Under the pieces are notes generated by a model, which saw only the letters and a program-made list of their open reading frames with translations, did no database searches and was not told the origin of the DNA. The position numbers and the translations under genes are program-made. This document shows positions 33,467 through 43,633 of a stretch of 64,000 nucleotides of DNA, piece by piece (the first letter of the stretch is position 1; the number at the start of each line of letters is the position of its first letter). This DNA comes from Moraxellaceae bacterium (GTDB taxonomy: Bacteria > Pseudomonadota > Gammaproteobacteria > Pseudomonadales > Moraxellaceae). The stretch spans positions 332,917 to 396,916 of the forward strand of contig JAQZBP010000002.1 of assembly GCA_029237815.1 (NCBI GenBank). The letters are read 5' to 3'.

Positions 33467-34309
33467 TCAGGTGCGCGGCACGACACGCGGGACCGGCTTG
33501 CCGGCGCCCGCCTTCGCCTGCTGGTAGAGCGGCATGACAGCCGGCAGCTTGGCCTGCAGCTCGGCTATGCGCTGCGGGCCGGAGGGATGCGTGCTGAGGA
33601 AGGCCGGGCCACCGCCACCACTGGCGCGCCCCATCTTCTCCCACAGCGAGACCGCACCGCGCGGATCGAAACCGGCGCGCGCCATGAGTTCGAGGCCGAC
33701 GACATCGGACTCACTCTCCTGGCCGCGGCTGTTGGGCAGGCCGAAGAGCAGCTGCGAGCCCATCAGCGCCAGCTGCGCCTGGTCCTCGATGCCGAGCAGC
33801 TTCGTACCGAGCTGCACGCCGAGCTGCTGCGCCATCGCCTGTGACATGCGCTCGCGGCCATGCTCGCGCAGCGCATGCGCCATCTCATGGCCCATGATGG
33901 CGGCAATCTCGTCGTCGGTGAGGCTGAGCTTGTTGACGATGCCGGTGAAGAACATGATCTTGCCGCCCGGCGCGCAGTAGGCGTTGAGCTGTTCGTTGCT
34001 CTCCAGGTTCACCTCCCATTGCCACTGCAGGGCGTCGGGACGGAAAGTTTTGACATGGGGAATCAGGCGGTCGGCGATCACGCGGATGCGCTCGAGCATC
34101 GCCTTGTCATTATTGAGCTTGCCGGCCTTGGCGGCCTCGCCGAGTTCGCCCTTGTAGGCCTGCAGCGCGGCGGCCTCGACCTCGCTGCTGGAGACTAGCA
34201 GGAACTGCTTGCGGTTGACGCCGATGGCGCCCGAGTCGGTGGTACTGGAACACGCGCCGAGCACCAGGCTGAGAGAGAGGACCGGGACCAGTCGGGATAG
34301 GGATTTCAT
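33467..34309 (-). CDS. M48 family metalloprotease, lipoprotein
   Basis: This 280-residue M48 peptidase has a lipoprotein signal sequence with lipobox LGAC (Cys20). The zinc site is HEMAH in IMGHEMAHALREHGRER, with the downstream ligand Glu in ESESDVVGLELM. Together this is the YcaL/LoiP-type periplasmic quality-control protease layout without the TPR tail of BepA. It would sit at a membrane and degrade misfolded outer-membrane or periplasmic proteins. ATG 34309 has GGAG upstream; the frame is open further 5' without support. Confidence 0.9.
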   Translation of the reverse strand: MKSLSRLVPVLSLSLVLGACSSTTDSGAIGVNRKQFLLVSSSEVEAAALQAYKGELGEAAKAGKLNNDKAMLERIRVIADRLIPHVKTFRPDALQWQWEVNLESNEQLNAYCAPGGKIMFFTGIVNKLSLTDDEIAAIMGHEMAHALREHGRERMSQAMAQQLGVQLGTKLLGIEDQAQLALMGSQLLFGLPNSRGQESESDVVGLELMARAGFDPRGAVSLWEKMGRASGGGGPAFLSTHPSGPQRIAELQAKLPAVMPLYQQAKAGAGKPVPRVVPRT

Positions 34310-34481
34310 CAGGAGGCTCCTTGCTTGAGCGGGCATGATACCTGCTGGCAACGGCCGGGAAAGCCCCCGGCCCTGCCCCGTCAGCTACTGCGCCCCGCTG
34401 CCGTTGACCATCGCCTTAACGCCACCGGCCGTGAACGGATGACGCCGCCGGATGACTCCATCACCGATGGAACAAAATCGT

Positions 34482-36035
34482 CTAGCGAGGATAGCCCGTG
34501 ATGCTCCTGATCTCCTGGTAGAGCGGTTGCAATTGGGTGTAGAGCGGCTGGTAGACGCGGCGGAAGAGCTGCTCGTATAGCGCCTGCTCGGCATGGCCCG
34601 GACGCACCGTCGTACCGACGCGGGTCATGCGCGCCACCGCCGTCCGGAAGTCCGGCTGCAGGCCGAGGCCCACCGCCGCGCAGATGGCGGCGCCAAGGCC
34701 GGAGGTTTCTGTCGTGTGCGGACGCTCCACCGGCAGGCCGAAGACGTTGGCCGCGATCTGCACCACGCCATCCGACTGCGCCCCGCCGCCGGAGGCCCGC
34801 AGGCTTTTCAGCCGCACGTTGCAGCGCTTCTCGATGCGCTCCTTGCTCTGGCGCAGCGAATACATCAGCCCTTCGATGATGGCGCGGTAGACATGCTCGC
34901 GACCGTGCACGTCGCCGAAGCCGATCAGCGCACCCTTGGCCTCGCGGCCCGGCTCGCGCACGCCCGGCGACCAGTAGGGCTGCAGCATCAGGCCGAGATT
35001 GCCCGCCGGCGTGCCCTGCAGGTGCTCCTCGAAGATGGTCTCGACGGGCACGATCTCGAGGCGCGCGCGCTCCATGTCGCTGCCCCCGAACTCGTCACGG
35101 AACCAGTTCACCATCCAGAAGCCGCGCGAGGTCTGCACCTCGGTGCAATAGTGGCCAGGCACCGGCGCCGGATACGGCGGCAGCAGCGGCGTCACTTCCA
35201 CGTAATTGCGGCGAATGGTGTTGATGGTGGCAGTGGTGCCGAAGCTGAGAGCCCCAAGGCGCGGATCGAGGCAGCCGGAGCCGAGCACCTCGCAGGCCTT
35301 GTCGGCGCCGGACGCAAACAGCGGCAGCCCCTGCGGAATGCCGGTGGCTGCCGCGGCCGCGGCCGTGATCACACCAAGCGGCTCGCCCGGCTGCACGAGC
35401 TCGGGCATGTGCTCGCGGCCGACGCGGATGGCTTCCCAGCGCCAGTCCCAGGAGCGGGCCCACTGCTGGCGCCGGAAATCAAAAGGGATGTAACCCACCT
35501 GGGCGGCAACGGCGTCGCGGAACTGCCCGGTAAGGCGGTGCGTCAGGTAGCCGGAGAGCAGCAGGTACTTGTGCATGCGCCGCATGACGTCCGGCTCGTG
35601 CTCGTGCAGCCAATTGGCTTCCGCCTGGCGACAGAGGTAGTTAAGCGTGTCCGTAGCCTTGAGGGCGCGGAAGACGGCCTGCCAGTGCATCGACAGCCGG
35701 GGCAGGCGCGTGGCCTCGCGCTGGTCCAGCCAGGTGATGGCGGGACGCAGCGCCTGCCCGGCACGATCCACGGGGACCACCGTGCCGCGCTGGGTGGTCA
35801 GCGATACGCCGACGACGTCACCGGGGCGCGCGCCCTGCTCCCAGAGCCCGCGCACCGCAGTCGCCATGCAGTCCCAGTAGTACTCGGCGGACTGCTCCGC
35901 CTGGCCGGGCTCTGCGGCGTGGTAGACCGGATCGAACTTGACCTGCGAACGCGTCAGCAGGTTGCCCTCGAGATCGAAAAGAAGGGCACGCACGCTCTGC
36001 GTGCCGTTATCGATTGCCAGCAGGGTGTCGGGCAT
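34482..36035 (-). CDS. FGGY-family carbohydrate kinase
   Basis: This 517-residue sugar or polyol kinase has the N-terminal FGGY domain (LLAIDNGTQSVRALLFD, TTQRGTVVPVD) and the C-terminal ATPase domain (LSFGTTATINT, ASGGGAQSDGVVQIAANV, ETSGLGAAICAA). It is not a canonical GlpK or XylB. It is the third gene after an AGPS-like flavoenzyme and a GlpD-like oxidase, an arrangement I recall in Pseudomonas as PA3024-PA3026. The context suggests glycerol or a substituted glycerol as substrate, but this is inference. The start is 44 bases after the GlpD-like stop. Confidence 0.88.
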   Translation of the reverse strand: MPDTLLAIDNGTQSVRALLFDLEGNLLTRSQVKFDPVYHAAEPGQAEQSAEYYWDCMATAVRGLWEQGARPGDVVGVSLTTQRGTVVPVDRAGQALRPAITWLDQREATRLPRLSMHWQAVFRALKATDTLNYLCRQAEANWLHEHEPDVMRRMHKYLLLSGYLTHRLTGQFRDAVAAQVGYIPFDFRRQQWARSWDWRWEAIRVGREHMPELVQPGEPLGVITAAAAAATGIPQGLPLFASGADKACEVLGSGCLDPRLGALSFGTTATINTIRRNYVEVTPLLPPYPAPVPGHYCTEVQTSRGFWMVNWFRDEFGGSDMERARLEIVPVETIFEEHLQGTPAGNLGLMLQPYWSPGVREPGREAKGALIGFGDVHGREHVYRAIIEGLMYSLRQSKERIEKRCNVRLKSLRASGGGAQSDGVVQIAANVFGLPVERPHTTETSGLGAAICAAVGLGLQPDFRTAVARMTRVGTTVRPGHAEQALYEQLFRRVYQPLYTQLQPLYQEIRSITGYPR

Positions 36036-36079
36036 TTTTTCTTTTCCTTTTTGTAGCCCCGGGGAACCTGCCGCAGGCG

Positions 36080-37684
<1,605 letters not shown>

Positions 37685-37701
37685 GCAGAAGACCTTTCCT
37701 A

Positions 37702-39303
37702 CTACTTGTCGTCCAGCAGGAGCTTGCCCGGGTTCAGGCGGTGCTCCGGATCAAAATGCTCGCACAGCGTGCGCAGGGTGCTCATGCCGAGCTCGCCCTT
37801 TTCCGCCGGCAGGTAGGGCGCATGGTCACGCCCCACACCGTGCTGGTGGCTGATGGTGCCGCCCATGCGCACGATGGCCTCCGAGGCGGCGCGCTTGAGC
37901 TTTTCCCAGCGCGCCAGGGTGTCCGCATAGTCGCGGCCGGCGCGATAGACGTAGGTGCTGTAGATGCTGGAGCCCTGCGAATAAATATGGGAGAGGTGCG
38001 TGAAGGCCAGCACCTTCTCCTGCTCGCCCTGCAGGCCGTCGCGCAACGCTGCCTCGATGGCTTCGACCGTCGGAGTCACACGCGGCCAGTCGACCGCGGT
38101 TTCCAGCGTGTCCACTGCATAGCCTAGCTGCCAGAGCGACTCGCGCAGGTAGGGCGCGCGAAAGCGGTTCGCCGCCCACTTTTTGCCAAGCAGCTGCCCA
38201 GTGCCCACGGCACCGTAGGGCTTCAGCACTTTTTTCAGTTCGTTCAGTGCAAATTTCACATTCGCATCGCTGCCCGTGATGCCGGCCGTCATCATGCAGC
38301 GGCCATCGCCGGCGCCACGCAGGCGCAGCACGCGATCGAGCAGCGCAATGCTGCGGGTGTGACCGGCCAGGATCAGCTGGGTGCGGGTTTCCTCGGCATT
38401 GCTGAGTCGCACCATGGAGAGCGGCAGGCGGCTCTGGGACACCTCGCGCACGGCGCGGCTCGCGGACGCCCAGTCCGGCAGGAAGAAGACATGGAATTCT
38501 TCACGCTCGGGCAGGCGGGTCACGCGGACTTTCACTTCGGTCAGCACACCGATGCGACCTTCGGAGCCGAGCACCAGTTCACGCAGGTCGGGACCTGCGC
38601 TGGACGCCGGAAAGGTGGGGATGACCATGGAGCCCTGCAGTGTCTCGAGCGTGCCGCCCGCGAACAGCTGCTCGATGCGGCCGTAGCGCAGCGACTGCTG
38701 CCCGCTGGAGCGGGTCACGACCCAGCCACCGATGGTGGAAAGCTCGAAGGACTGCGGGAAGTGACCGAGCGTGTAGCCCTGGGCGTTCAGCAGCTCTTCC
38801 ACGCGCGGCCCCGTGGCGCCAGCGCCAATGGTGGCGATCTGCGATTCGCGATCGAGCGCGATGAGCGCGTTCATTTTCGCGAGTGACAGCGTCAGTACAG
38901 GCTTTGCCAGCGGCAGCGGATTGATGTGTCCCGCCACCGACGTGCCGCCGCCATAGGGAACGACAACAACGTCGTGCTGGCGCGCGTAATCCAGGAGCTC
39001 GCGCACCTGGGCACCCGACACGGGCTCTGCCACGCCATCGGGAAATACGCCCATGTCGCCGGAGCGCATGGCCAGCCAGTCCGGCAGGCTCTGGCCCCTG
39101 GCATGACGCAGGCGGATGCCTGACTCCGTGCTGACCAGCGGATGGGCCGGCAGGCGGGAGGCCGGCACCATCGCCTTAACCGCCTCGTAGGTGGCATCCG
39201 GAAGGGCTTTCGCCGCTCCCAGCAACTCCGTCAGGAAGACCCGTACACCGGGGTGGGCGGGAAAATCGGTGGACTCATCGCCCCAGCCGTTCCATCTGCG
39301 CAT
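37702..39303 (-). CDS. FAD-binding oxidase of the alkyl-DHAP synthase (AGPS)-like/VAO family
   Basis: This 533-residue protein has a PCMH-type FAD domain (VVVPYGGGTSVAGHI, IGAGATGPRVEELL, GWVVTRSSGQQSLRYG) and an FAD-oxidase C-terminal domain. The N-terminal MRRWNGWGDES and the C-terminal ISHQHGVGRDH strongly resemble alkyldihydroxyacetonephosphate synthase, the enzyme that makes the ether bond in ether lipids. Bacterial members of this group are mostly uncharacterised and could instead be 2-hydroxyacid dehydrogenases. It heads a three-gene operon with GlpD-like and FGGY kinase genes (17- and 44-base gaps). ATG 39303 has GAGG six bases upstream. Confidence 0.85.
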   Translation of the reverse strand: MRRWNGWGDESTDFPAHPGVRVFLTELLGAAKALPDATYEAVKAMVPASRLPAHPLVSTESGIRLRHARGQSLPDWLAMRSGDMGVFPDGVAEPVSGAQVRELLDYARQHDVVVVPYGGGTSVAGHINPLPLAKPVLTLSLAKMNALIALDRESQIATIGAGATGPRVEELLNAQGYTLGHFPQSFELSTIGGWVVTRSSGQQSLRYGRIEQLFAGGTLETLQGSMVIPTFPASSAGPDLRELVLGSEGRIGVLTEVKVRVTRLPEREEFHVFFLPDWASASRAVREVSQSRLPLSMVRLSNAEETRTQLILAGHTRSIALLDRVLRLRGAGDGRCMMTAGITGSDANVKFALNELKKVLKPYGAVGTGQLLGKKWAANRFRAPYLRESLWQLGYAVDTLETAVDWPRVTPTVEAIEAALRDGLQGEQEKVLAFTHLSHIYSQGSSIYSTYVYRAGRDYADTLARWEKLKRAASEAIVRMGGTISHQHGVGRDHAPYLPAEKGELGMSTLRTLCEHFDPEHRLNPGKLLLDDK

Positions 39304-39448
39304 GCGAAACCTCAGCCAATGCCAAAAGCGGGACCGGGCCCTTGCCCGATCGGATCAAAAAGCTCGAACAAAAACAGGTGCCTAGGCTAGCAGGGACGCG
39401 TGCCGGAGCGATGACTCAGCACGACGGGCGCATCACAAAAAGGGACAG

Positions 39449-40477
39449 TCAGGCGGAGCGGGCCGGTGACGACCTGCGCACTGCGAGAAGAGAGGTCAGT
39501 TGCTGTTCGCCCTGCGCGGTCAGCTGCCACCAGGTGCGGGCGTCGTCGCGCGGCACGCGGCGGATCAGCCCCAGCGTGCGGAACTGCAGCTTGATGGTGT
39601 TGAAGCACAGGGGGGCGAGCACGATGTCGGTGACGGCATGGGTCTTGGGACGCGTCACCTGGATATCCTTCAGGGCCGACTCCTGGACACGCTCGGCGAT
39701 GCGGGCGGCAATGAAGTCCTCGTGCTGGGGCTGGCTGAGGTGCGGACCGAAGCTGGAAAAGATGGCGTTCCAGCTCAGCTGGGACTTGGCGGGCACGTCC
39801 TCGCAATTGCCGGCTGCGTAGGCCTTGCAGCGGTACGCGACGTCGAAGAGCTCCTGGCCTTGCGACAACGCACCCAGCGATCCCGCCTGCTGCACCAGCA
39901 ACTGCTCCCGCTCCTGTTCAAGCTCCACCACGCGCTGTTTGAGGCGCTCGATTTCCTTCGCCTGCTCCGGACTGCCAAGGGTGGTGGCCCGGACCCAGCC
40001 AGTGGCAGGCCGCGACTTGATGAGCTGAGGCAGATAGCGCCGCAGTGCCTGGTCCAGGCTGCGGGTATCGTTCCAGCCCGCGACCATGCCCTTGGCAAGC
40101 AACTGGCGGAAGTCGCTGAACTGGCGACGGCCCTCGGGCGTCTTCTCCTGGAACTGGACCGGCCTTGAATCCGGGCTGTCGTGCATCAGGACAAGGATAG
40201 GCTTCTGCTTGGTGGAGGCGTACACATACTCCATATGTGTGTAACTGATCCCGGAGGGCGAGAGGGATCCGTAGCGGCTGCCGAGCAGGACCACATAGTA
40301 ATCCGACTCATCGATGAGTTTCTTCAGGGCCGTCCAGGCGGAGGTGCCGACCGGCTGCACATCGAGTCCGCAGGGAATGCAGCCCATCGCAGGAAGAACC
40401 TGAGTCAGGGTCGAACGCTCTTCCTGGAGGTCGGTGTAGGTCGAACTGATGAATACCTGGTAACGCTTTTCGCTCAC
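39449..40477 (-). CDS. DUF4062 domain protein with coiled coil and C-terminal domain
   Basis: This 342-residue protein opens with a DUF4062 domain (YQVFISSTYTDLQEERSTL, residues 6-24; LLGSRYGSL; SYTHMEYVYA with Glu83). DUF4062 has a Rossmann-like fold that resembles TIR domains and often fronts STAND ATPases or other defence and signalling proteins. A coiled coil (about 172-197) follows. The last 120 residues may be a winged-helix-like domain (IVLAPLCFNTIKLQFRTLGLI, then WWQLTAQGEQQLTSLL). No NTPase or second effector gene is adjacent. I do not assign a function; a signalling or defence role is only a possibility. Confidence 0.8.
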   Translation of the reverse strand: MSEKRYQVFISSTYTDLQEERSTLTQVLPAMGCIPCGLDVQPVGTSAWTALKKLIDESDYYVVLLGSRYGSLSPSGISYTHMEYVYASTKQKPILVLMHDSPDSRPVQFQEKTPEGRRQFSDFRQLLAKGMVAGWNDTRSLDQALRRYLPQLIKSRPATGWVRATTLGSPEQAKEIERLKQRVVELEQEREQLLVQQAGSLGALSQGQELFDVAYRCKAYAAGNCEDVPAKSQLSWNAIFSSFGPHLSQPQHEDFIAARIAERVQESALKDIQVTRPKTHAVTDIVLAPLCFNTIKLQFRTLGLIRRVPRDDARTWWQLTAQGEQQLTSLLAVRRSSPARSA

Positions 40478-40630
40478 GGAGAGGCCCCGGAATCAAGACT
40501 GCACAACACTCAGAAGCTGGGAGATCACCCGAAGACAGGGGGACAGGCCTTTGAGAGCTCTTGTTTTTATCACACTGACAATAACCGACAGGGGTATCTC
40601 CCGCCAAGTCTTGCAGACTCTCAAAGCCCG

Positions 40631-41431
40631 CTACCAGCGCACTTGTTCGAGGTGCGTCAGCTCCCGTCCCAGAAAACGGCTGCCGATTGTCTGGAACCGC
40701 AGCGGAACATCGGTGACCACATACTGATAGCGGGGAGCAACCCGCTGGGGATTATGCAGCGAGAGACGATCCAGGGTCGCTGCCGTCTGCTCGGCCACCG
40801 TGACCGCTGAATCCACCAGCTGTATCCGGGGGCCGGCCACCTCCTTTAGCAGGGGCTTGAGCAGGGGGTAGTGCGTGCAACCCAGGACCAGCGTGTCTAT
40901 CTGCTCAACGAAGACGGGCCTGAGATATTCACGGGCCGTCAAACGGGCCACTTCATTATCCAGCCATCCCTCTTCCACCAGCGGCACGAACAGCGGACAG
41001 GCCTGGGAGTGGACGTGAACATCGGGATTGAGCGCATGGATGCTGCGCGCGTAAGCATTGGAATTAATGGTGGTCGGGGTGCCGATCACCCCCACGCCCT
41101 GCCGGGTGATGCCTACCGCGGCACGGGCCCCGGCATCGATGACGTCAAGCACCGGCACTGTGGATAGCGCCCTCACCTCTTCGATCGCCACGGCCGCCAT
41201 GGTGTTGCAGGCGACGATCAGCAGCTTCACGTCTCTGGCGAGGAGGTACTCGGCGATCTGGCGCGTAAACGTCTGGATGGTCTCACGGGACTTCACGCCA
41301 TAAGGCACGCGGGCCGTGTCGCCAAAGTAGATGATGTCCTCGAAAGGCAGCCGCTCCATCAGGGTGCGTACCACCGTCAGGCCGCCAATGCCGGAATCGA
41401 AAACACCGATGGGACTCGAAGCCTTGGACAT
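40631..41431 (-). CDS. murI: Glutamate racemase
   Basis: This 266-residue cofactor-independent racemase supplies D-glutamate for peptidoglycan. The two catalytic cysteines are in ACNTMAAVA and GCTHYPLLKP, and FDSGIGGLTV is the N-terminal family signature. The length is standard. The ATG at 41431 is used. It is separated from the DUF4062 gene by 150 bases that include an A/T-rich stretch, so the two genes are probably separate units. Confidence 0.96.
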   Translation of the reverse strand: MSKASSPIGVFDSGIGGLTVVRTLMERLPFEDIIYFGDTARVPYGVKSRETIQTFTRQIAEYLLARDVKLLIVACNTMAAVAIEEVRALSTVPVLDVIDAGARAAVGITRQGVGVIGTPTTINSNAYARSIHALNPDVHVHSQACPLFVPLVEEGWLDNEVARLTAREYLRPVFVEQIDTLVLGCTHYPLLKPLLKEVAGPRIQLVDSAVTVAEQTAATLDRLSLHNPQRVAPRYQYVVTDVPLRFQTIGSRFLGRELTHLEQVRW

Positions 41432-41520
41432 GTCTTTCCGCCTTCACCCTGCGAGCGTTGGTCCGGAGCCACATCAGCCCGGCACTTGGGGAAATTTACC
41501 CTTGCCCCGGCAAGACCAAC

Positions 41521-41547
41521 AAAAAAGGCCGGGGATACCGGCCTTTT
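41521..41547 (-). terminator. Terminator after tRNA-Gly copy 2
   Basis: AAAAGGCCGG-GGATA-CCGGCCTTTT is a ten-base stem. The minus strand continues with T. It lies 6 bases after the tRNA. Confidence 0.9.
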
Positions 41548-41553
41548 GATGTT

Positions 41554-41629
<76 letters not shown>

Positions 41630-41710
41630 AAAAAGTCGGCGCATTCTATGGAGTGCCTCCGGACGTGTCAACGCATAAGCAGCAATTCTGCGGAGACCGG
41701 CCGCGCCATG

Positions 41711-41740
41711 AAAAGAGCCGGCAAAAGCCGGCCCCTTTTT
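41711..41740 (-). terminator. Terminator of the HD-GYP gene
   Basis: GCCGGC-AAAA-GCCGGC is a six-base stem with partly paired A and T flanks. On the minus strand it is followed by TCTTTT. It lies 17 bases after the stop. Confidence 0.75.
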
Positions 41741-41756
41741 CTGACAGCGCACGCAT

Positions 41757-42998
41757 TCAGGCAGCCAATTGCACCTTTGCAGGATCAACGCCAAATGTGC
41801 CCGGGAGCAGGCTCGTGATGATACGCAGGGGCTCGCCGGCAGAGTCATGGGTAGTCGACAGCATGTCGAGGTAACGCGGGCGTCCGACCGGCTTCTTGTC
41901 ACCATCCAGCAGGACCAGGAGCTTGGGACGCAGGCGTCGCTCGGGATTCTGCGCGATCACGACACCTACCTCGTGATTGCTCAGGTGGACAAGGGTACCC
42001 GTGGGATAAACCCCGATCGCCTGGATGAACTCTTCGACCAGTTGCGCCTGAAACTCCGTGTTACGAAGGTCATAGAGCCGGGAGACTGCCTCGACGGAGG
42101 TGAGCGCGCGGGCATAGGGCCGCTCCGAGGTCATCGCGTCATAGGTGTCTACCAGTCCCGCAATCTTGCCGAGCGGGGAGATTGCCTTGCCAGCCAGCTG
42201 GTTGGGATAGCCAGAGCCATCGAAGCGCTCGTGATGCTCGGCAACCATCTGCAGGACCTGCTCACCCATCCCGGGCATCCCACCCAGGATTTCAAGACTG
42301 TAGCCTACATGGCGGCGCAATTCCGACCGTTCCGCGGGAGTCAGCATGCCGCTCTTGTTGAGTAGGCCATCAGGCAGCTTGGCCTTGCCCACATCCATCA
42401 GCGTCAGGCCCAGCGCAAGGCTCTCGAGGGCAGAGCGCGAAATCCCGAGGTGCCGCCCAAAAACCGTGCCCCAAATGGCGCAGCGGAACGCATGGTGATA
42501 GCTGTAGGAGTCCTTTTCACGAACACGGGACAGCCAGACCATGGCATCTGGATTACGGATGACGCTTTCCACTACCTGCCCGGTTACCTGACGGGTCGCT
42601 TCAATGTTGATCGCCTTGCCCTCGGCCAGGCGGTGGTAAACAGCTTCCACTTCACGGGCGAAATGCTGGTGCAGCTCACGGGAGGCACTGACCTCCTGCG
42701 GCATGGAAACGGAAGTCTGGTATGCGGGCTTGCGAAGCTTTGGGGCTGCCGCGGCAGGTGCCGGCGACACCTGTGGCTTGGGCGCCATGTGACGAACGGG
42801 TTCGACAGCAGCGCGGCTGCGCGAAAGGTCAATCGTGACATTCCGGCAGTAGCGGCGCAGTTGGTCTACCTCGCCCAAGTCCTTGATGTAAAAGCCCTGT
42901 AAGGGGTATGGAGTCTCGATCCAGGGACGATCGAGCTTGGCCACGTACATCCCGACCTGAAGCTCATCTACTCGAATTACTTTTTGTTCAACGGGCAT
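41757..42998 (-). CDS. HD-GYP domain protein with N-terminal DUF3391, HD motif altered
   Basis: This 413-residue protein has an N-terminal DUF3391 domain (VDELQVGMYVAKLDRPW), a Pro/Ala linker (70-95) and an HD-GYP domain. The GYP signature is intact (HHERFDGSGYP, residues 255-265), as are DTYDAMTSERPYA and the first His pair (YSYHHAF). The central HD motif, normally HDIGK, reads M201-D-V-G-K here, so one expected metal-ligand His is missing. HD-GYP proteins usually hydrolyse cyclic-di-GMP; this one may be weak, inactive or differently metallated. It is monocistronic with its own terminator. Confidence 0.92.
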   Translation of the reverse strand: MPVEQKVIRVDELQVGMYVAKLDRPWIETPYPLQGFYIKDLGEVDQLRRYCRNVTIDLSRSRAAVEPVRHMAPKPQVSPAPAAAAPKLRKPAYQTSVSMPQEVSASRELHQHFAREVEAVYHRLAEGKAINIEATRQVTGQVVESVIRNPDAMVWLSRVREKDSYSYHHAFRCAIWGTVFGRHLGISRSALESLALGLTLMDVGKAKLPDGLLNKSGMLTPAERSELRRHVGYSLEILGGMPGMGEQVLQMVAEHHERFDGSGYPNQLAGKAISPLGKIAGLVDTYDAMTSERPYARALTSVEAVSRLYDLRNTEFQAQLVEEFIQAIGVYPTGTLVHLSNHEVGVVIAQNPERRLRPKLLVLLDGDKKPVGRPRYLDMLSTTHDSAGEPLRIITSLLPGTFGVDPAKVQLAA

Positions 42999-43151
42999 GA
43001 TGCGTCTCCCGGACTCGCTCGCCCTGAGGCAAAAAATGTCACTAGCTGACTATTTACCCCTCGGCTGAGCTAGAGGAAAGGGCATACTCCGTCTTTATTA
43101 GGGATTTAAGACCAGCATCACAGTTTTAGGGGTGAATGGGCGACTGGCCAC

Positions 43152-43565
43152 TTATTTACGCGGCCGGTCTGACCGGAGCTGCTCCTGCACTTCCTGCAGC
43201 ATTTCGGTCAGCACGTCCAGGCGGCGATTGATCTGGTCAAGATCGCGCTGGGAGGGAAGGCCCAGGCGGGTAAGGGCATTGGTGATTCGGTCGTCAAAGG
43301 CCTTCTCGACGCGCTCGCGCGTGTCAGTCGCCTTCTCAAGCATGCGCCCCCGCACTTCCCCTACCGCAGTATCGGCGATCTCCCGGGTCTTGCTCTCGAG
43401 GTCCTCGCCGACCTTGACCAGGTTATCGAAGAGCTTGCCGCCCTCTTCTTCCGCCCGGGAAAACGCACCAAGACCCGCCAGCCAGATTTGTTGGGTGTAT
43501 TTGCGCAAGTCCTTGGTAGGAGACAACTTTAACTTCTTATCGCCTGCTTTTTTGCTGCCGCTCAT
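43152..43565 (-). CDS. Phasin family protein (PhaI/PhaF N-terminal type)
   Basis: This 137-residue protein has the phasin core (LRKYTQQIWLAGLGAFSRAEEEGGKLFDNLV) followed by a long amphipathic or coiled helix. There is no Lys/Ala-rich DNA-binding tail, so it resembles PhaI rather than PhaF. Phasins coat polyhydroxyalkanoate granules, but similar proteins occur in strains without PHA. No PHA synthase is in the window. I chose ATG 43565 (MSGSKKAG); GTG 43586 would add seven residues. GGGAG lies 11 bases upstream. Confidence 0.85.
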   Translation of the reverse strand: MSGSKKAGDKKLKLSPTKDLRKYTQQIWLAGLGAFSRAEEEGGKLFDNLVKVGEDLESKTREIADTAVGEVRGRMLEKATDTRERVEKAFDDRITNALTRLGLPSQRDLDQINRRLDVLTEMLQEVQEQLRSDRPRK

Positions 43566-43633
43566 GGTATTCGCCGCTCCCTTCACCGGTGACCGGTGCC
43601 GATTCTAACCAGCCCCACCCCGGGCAACCAGCA

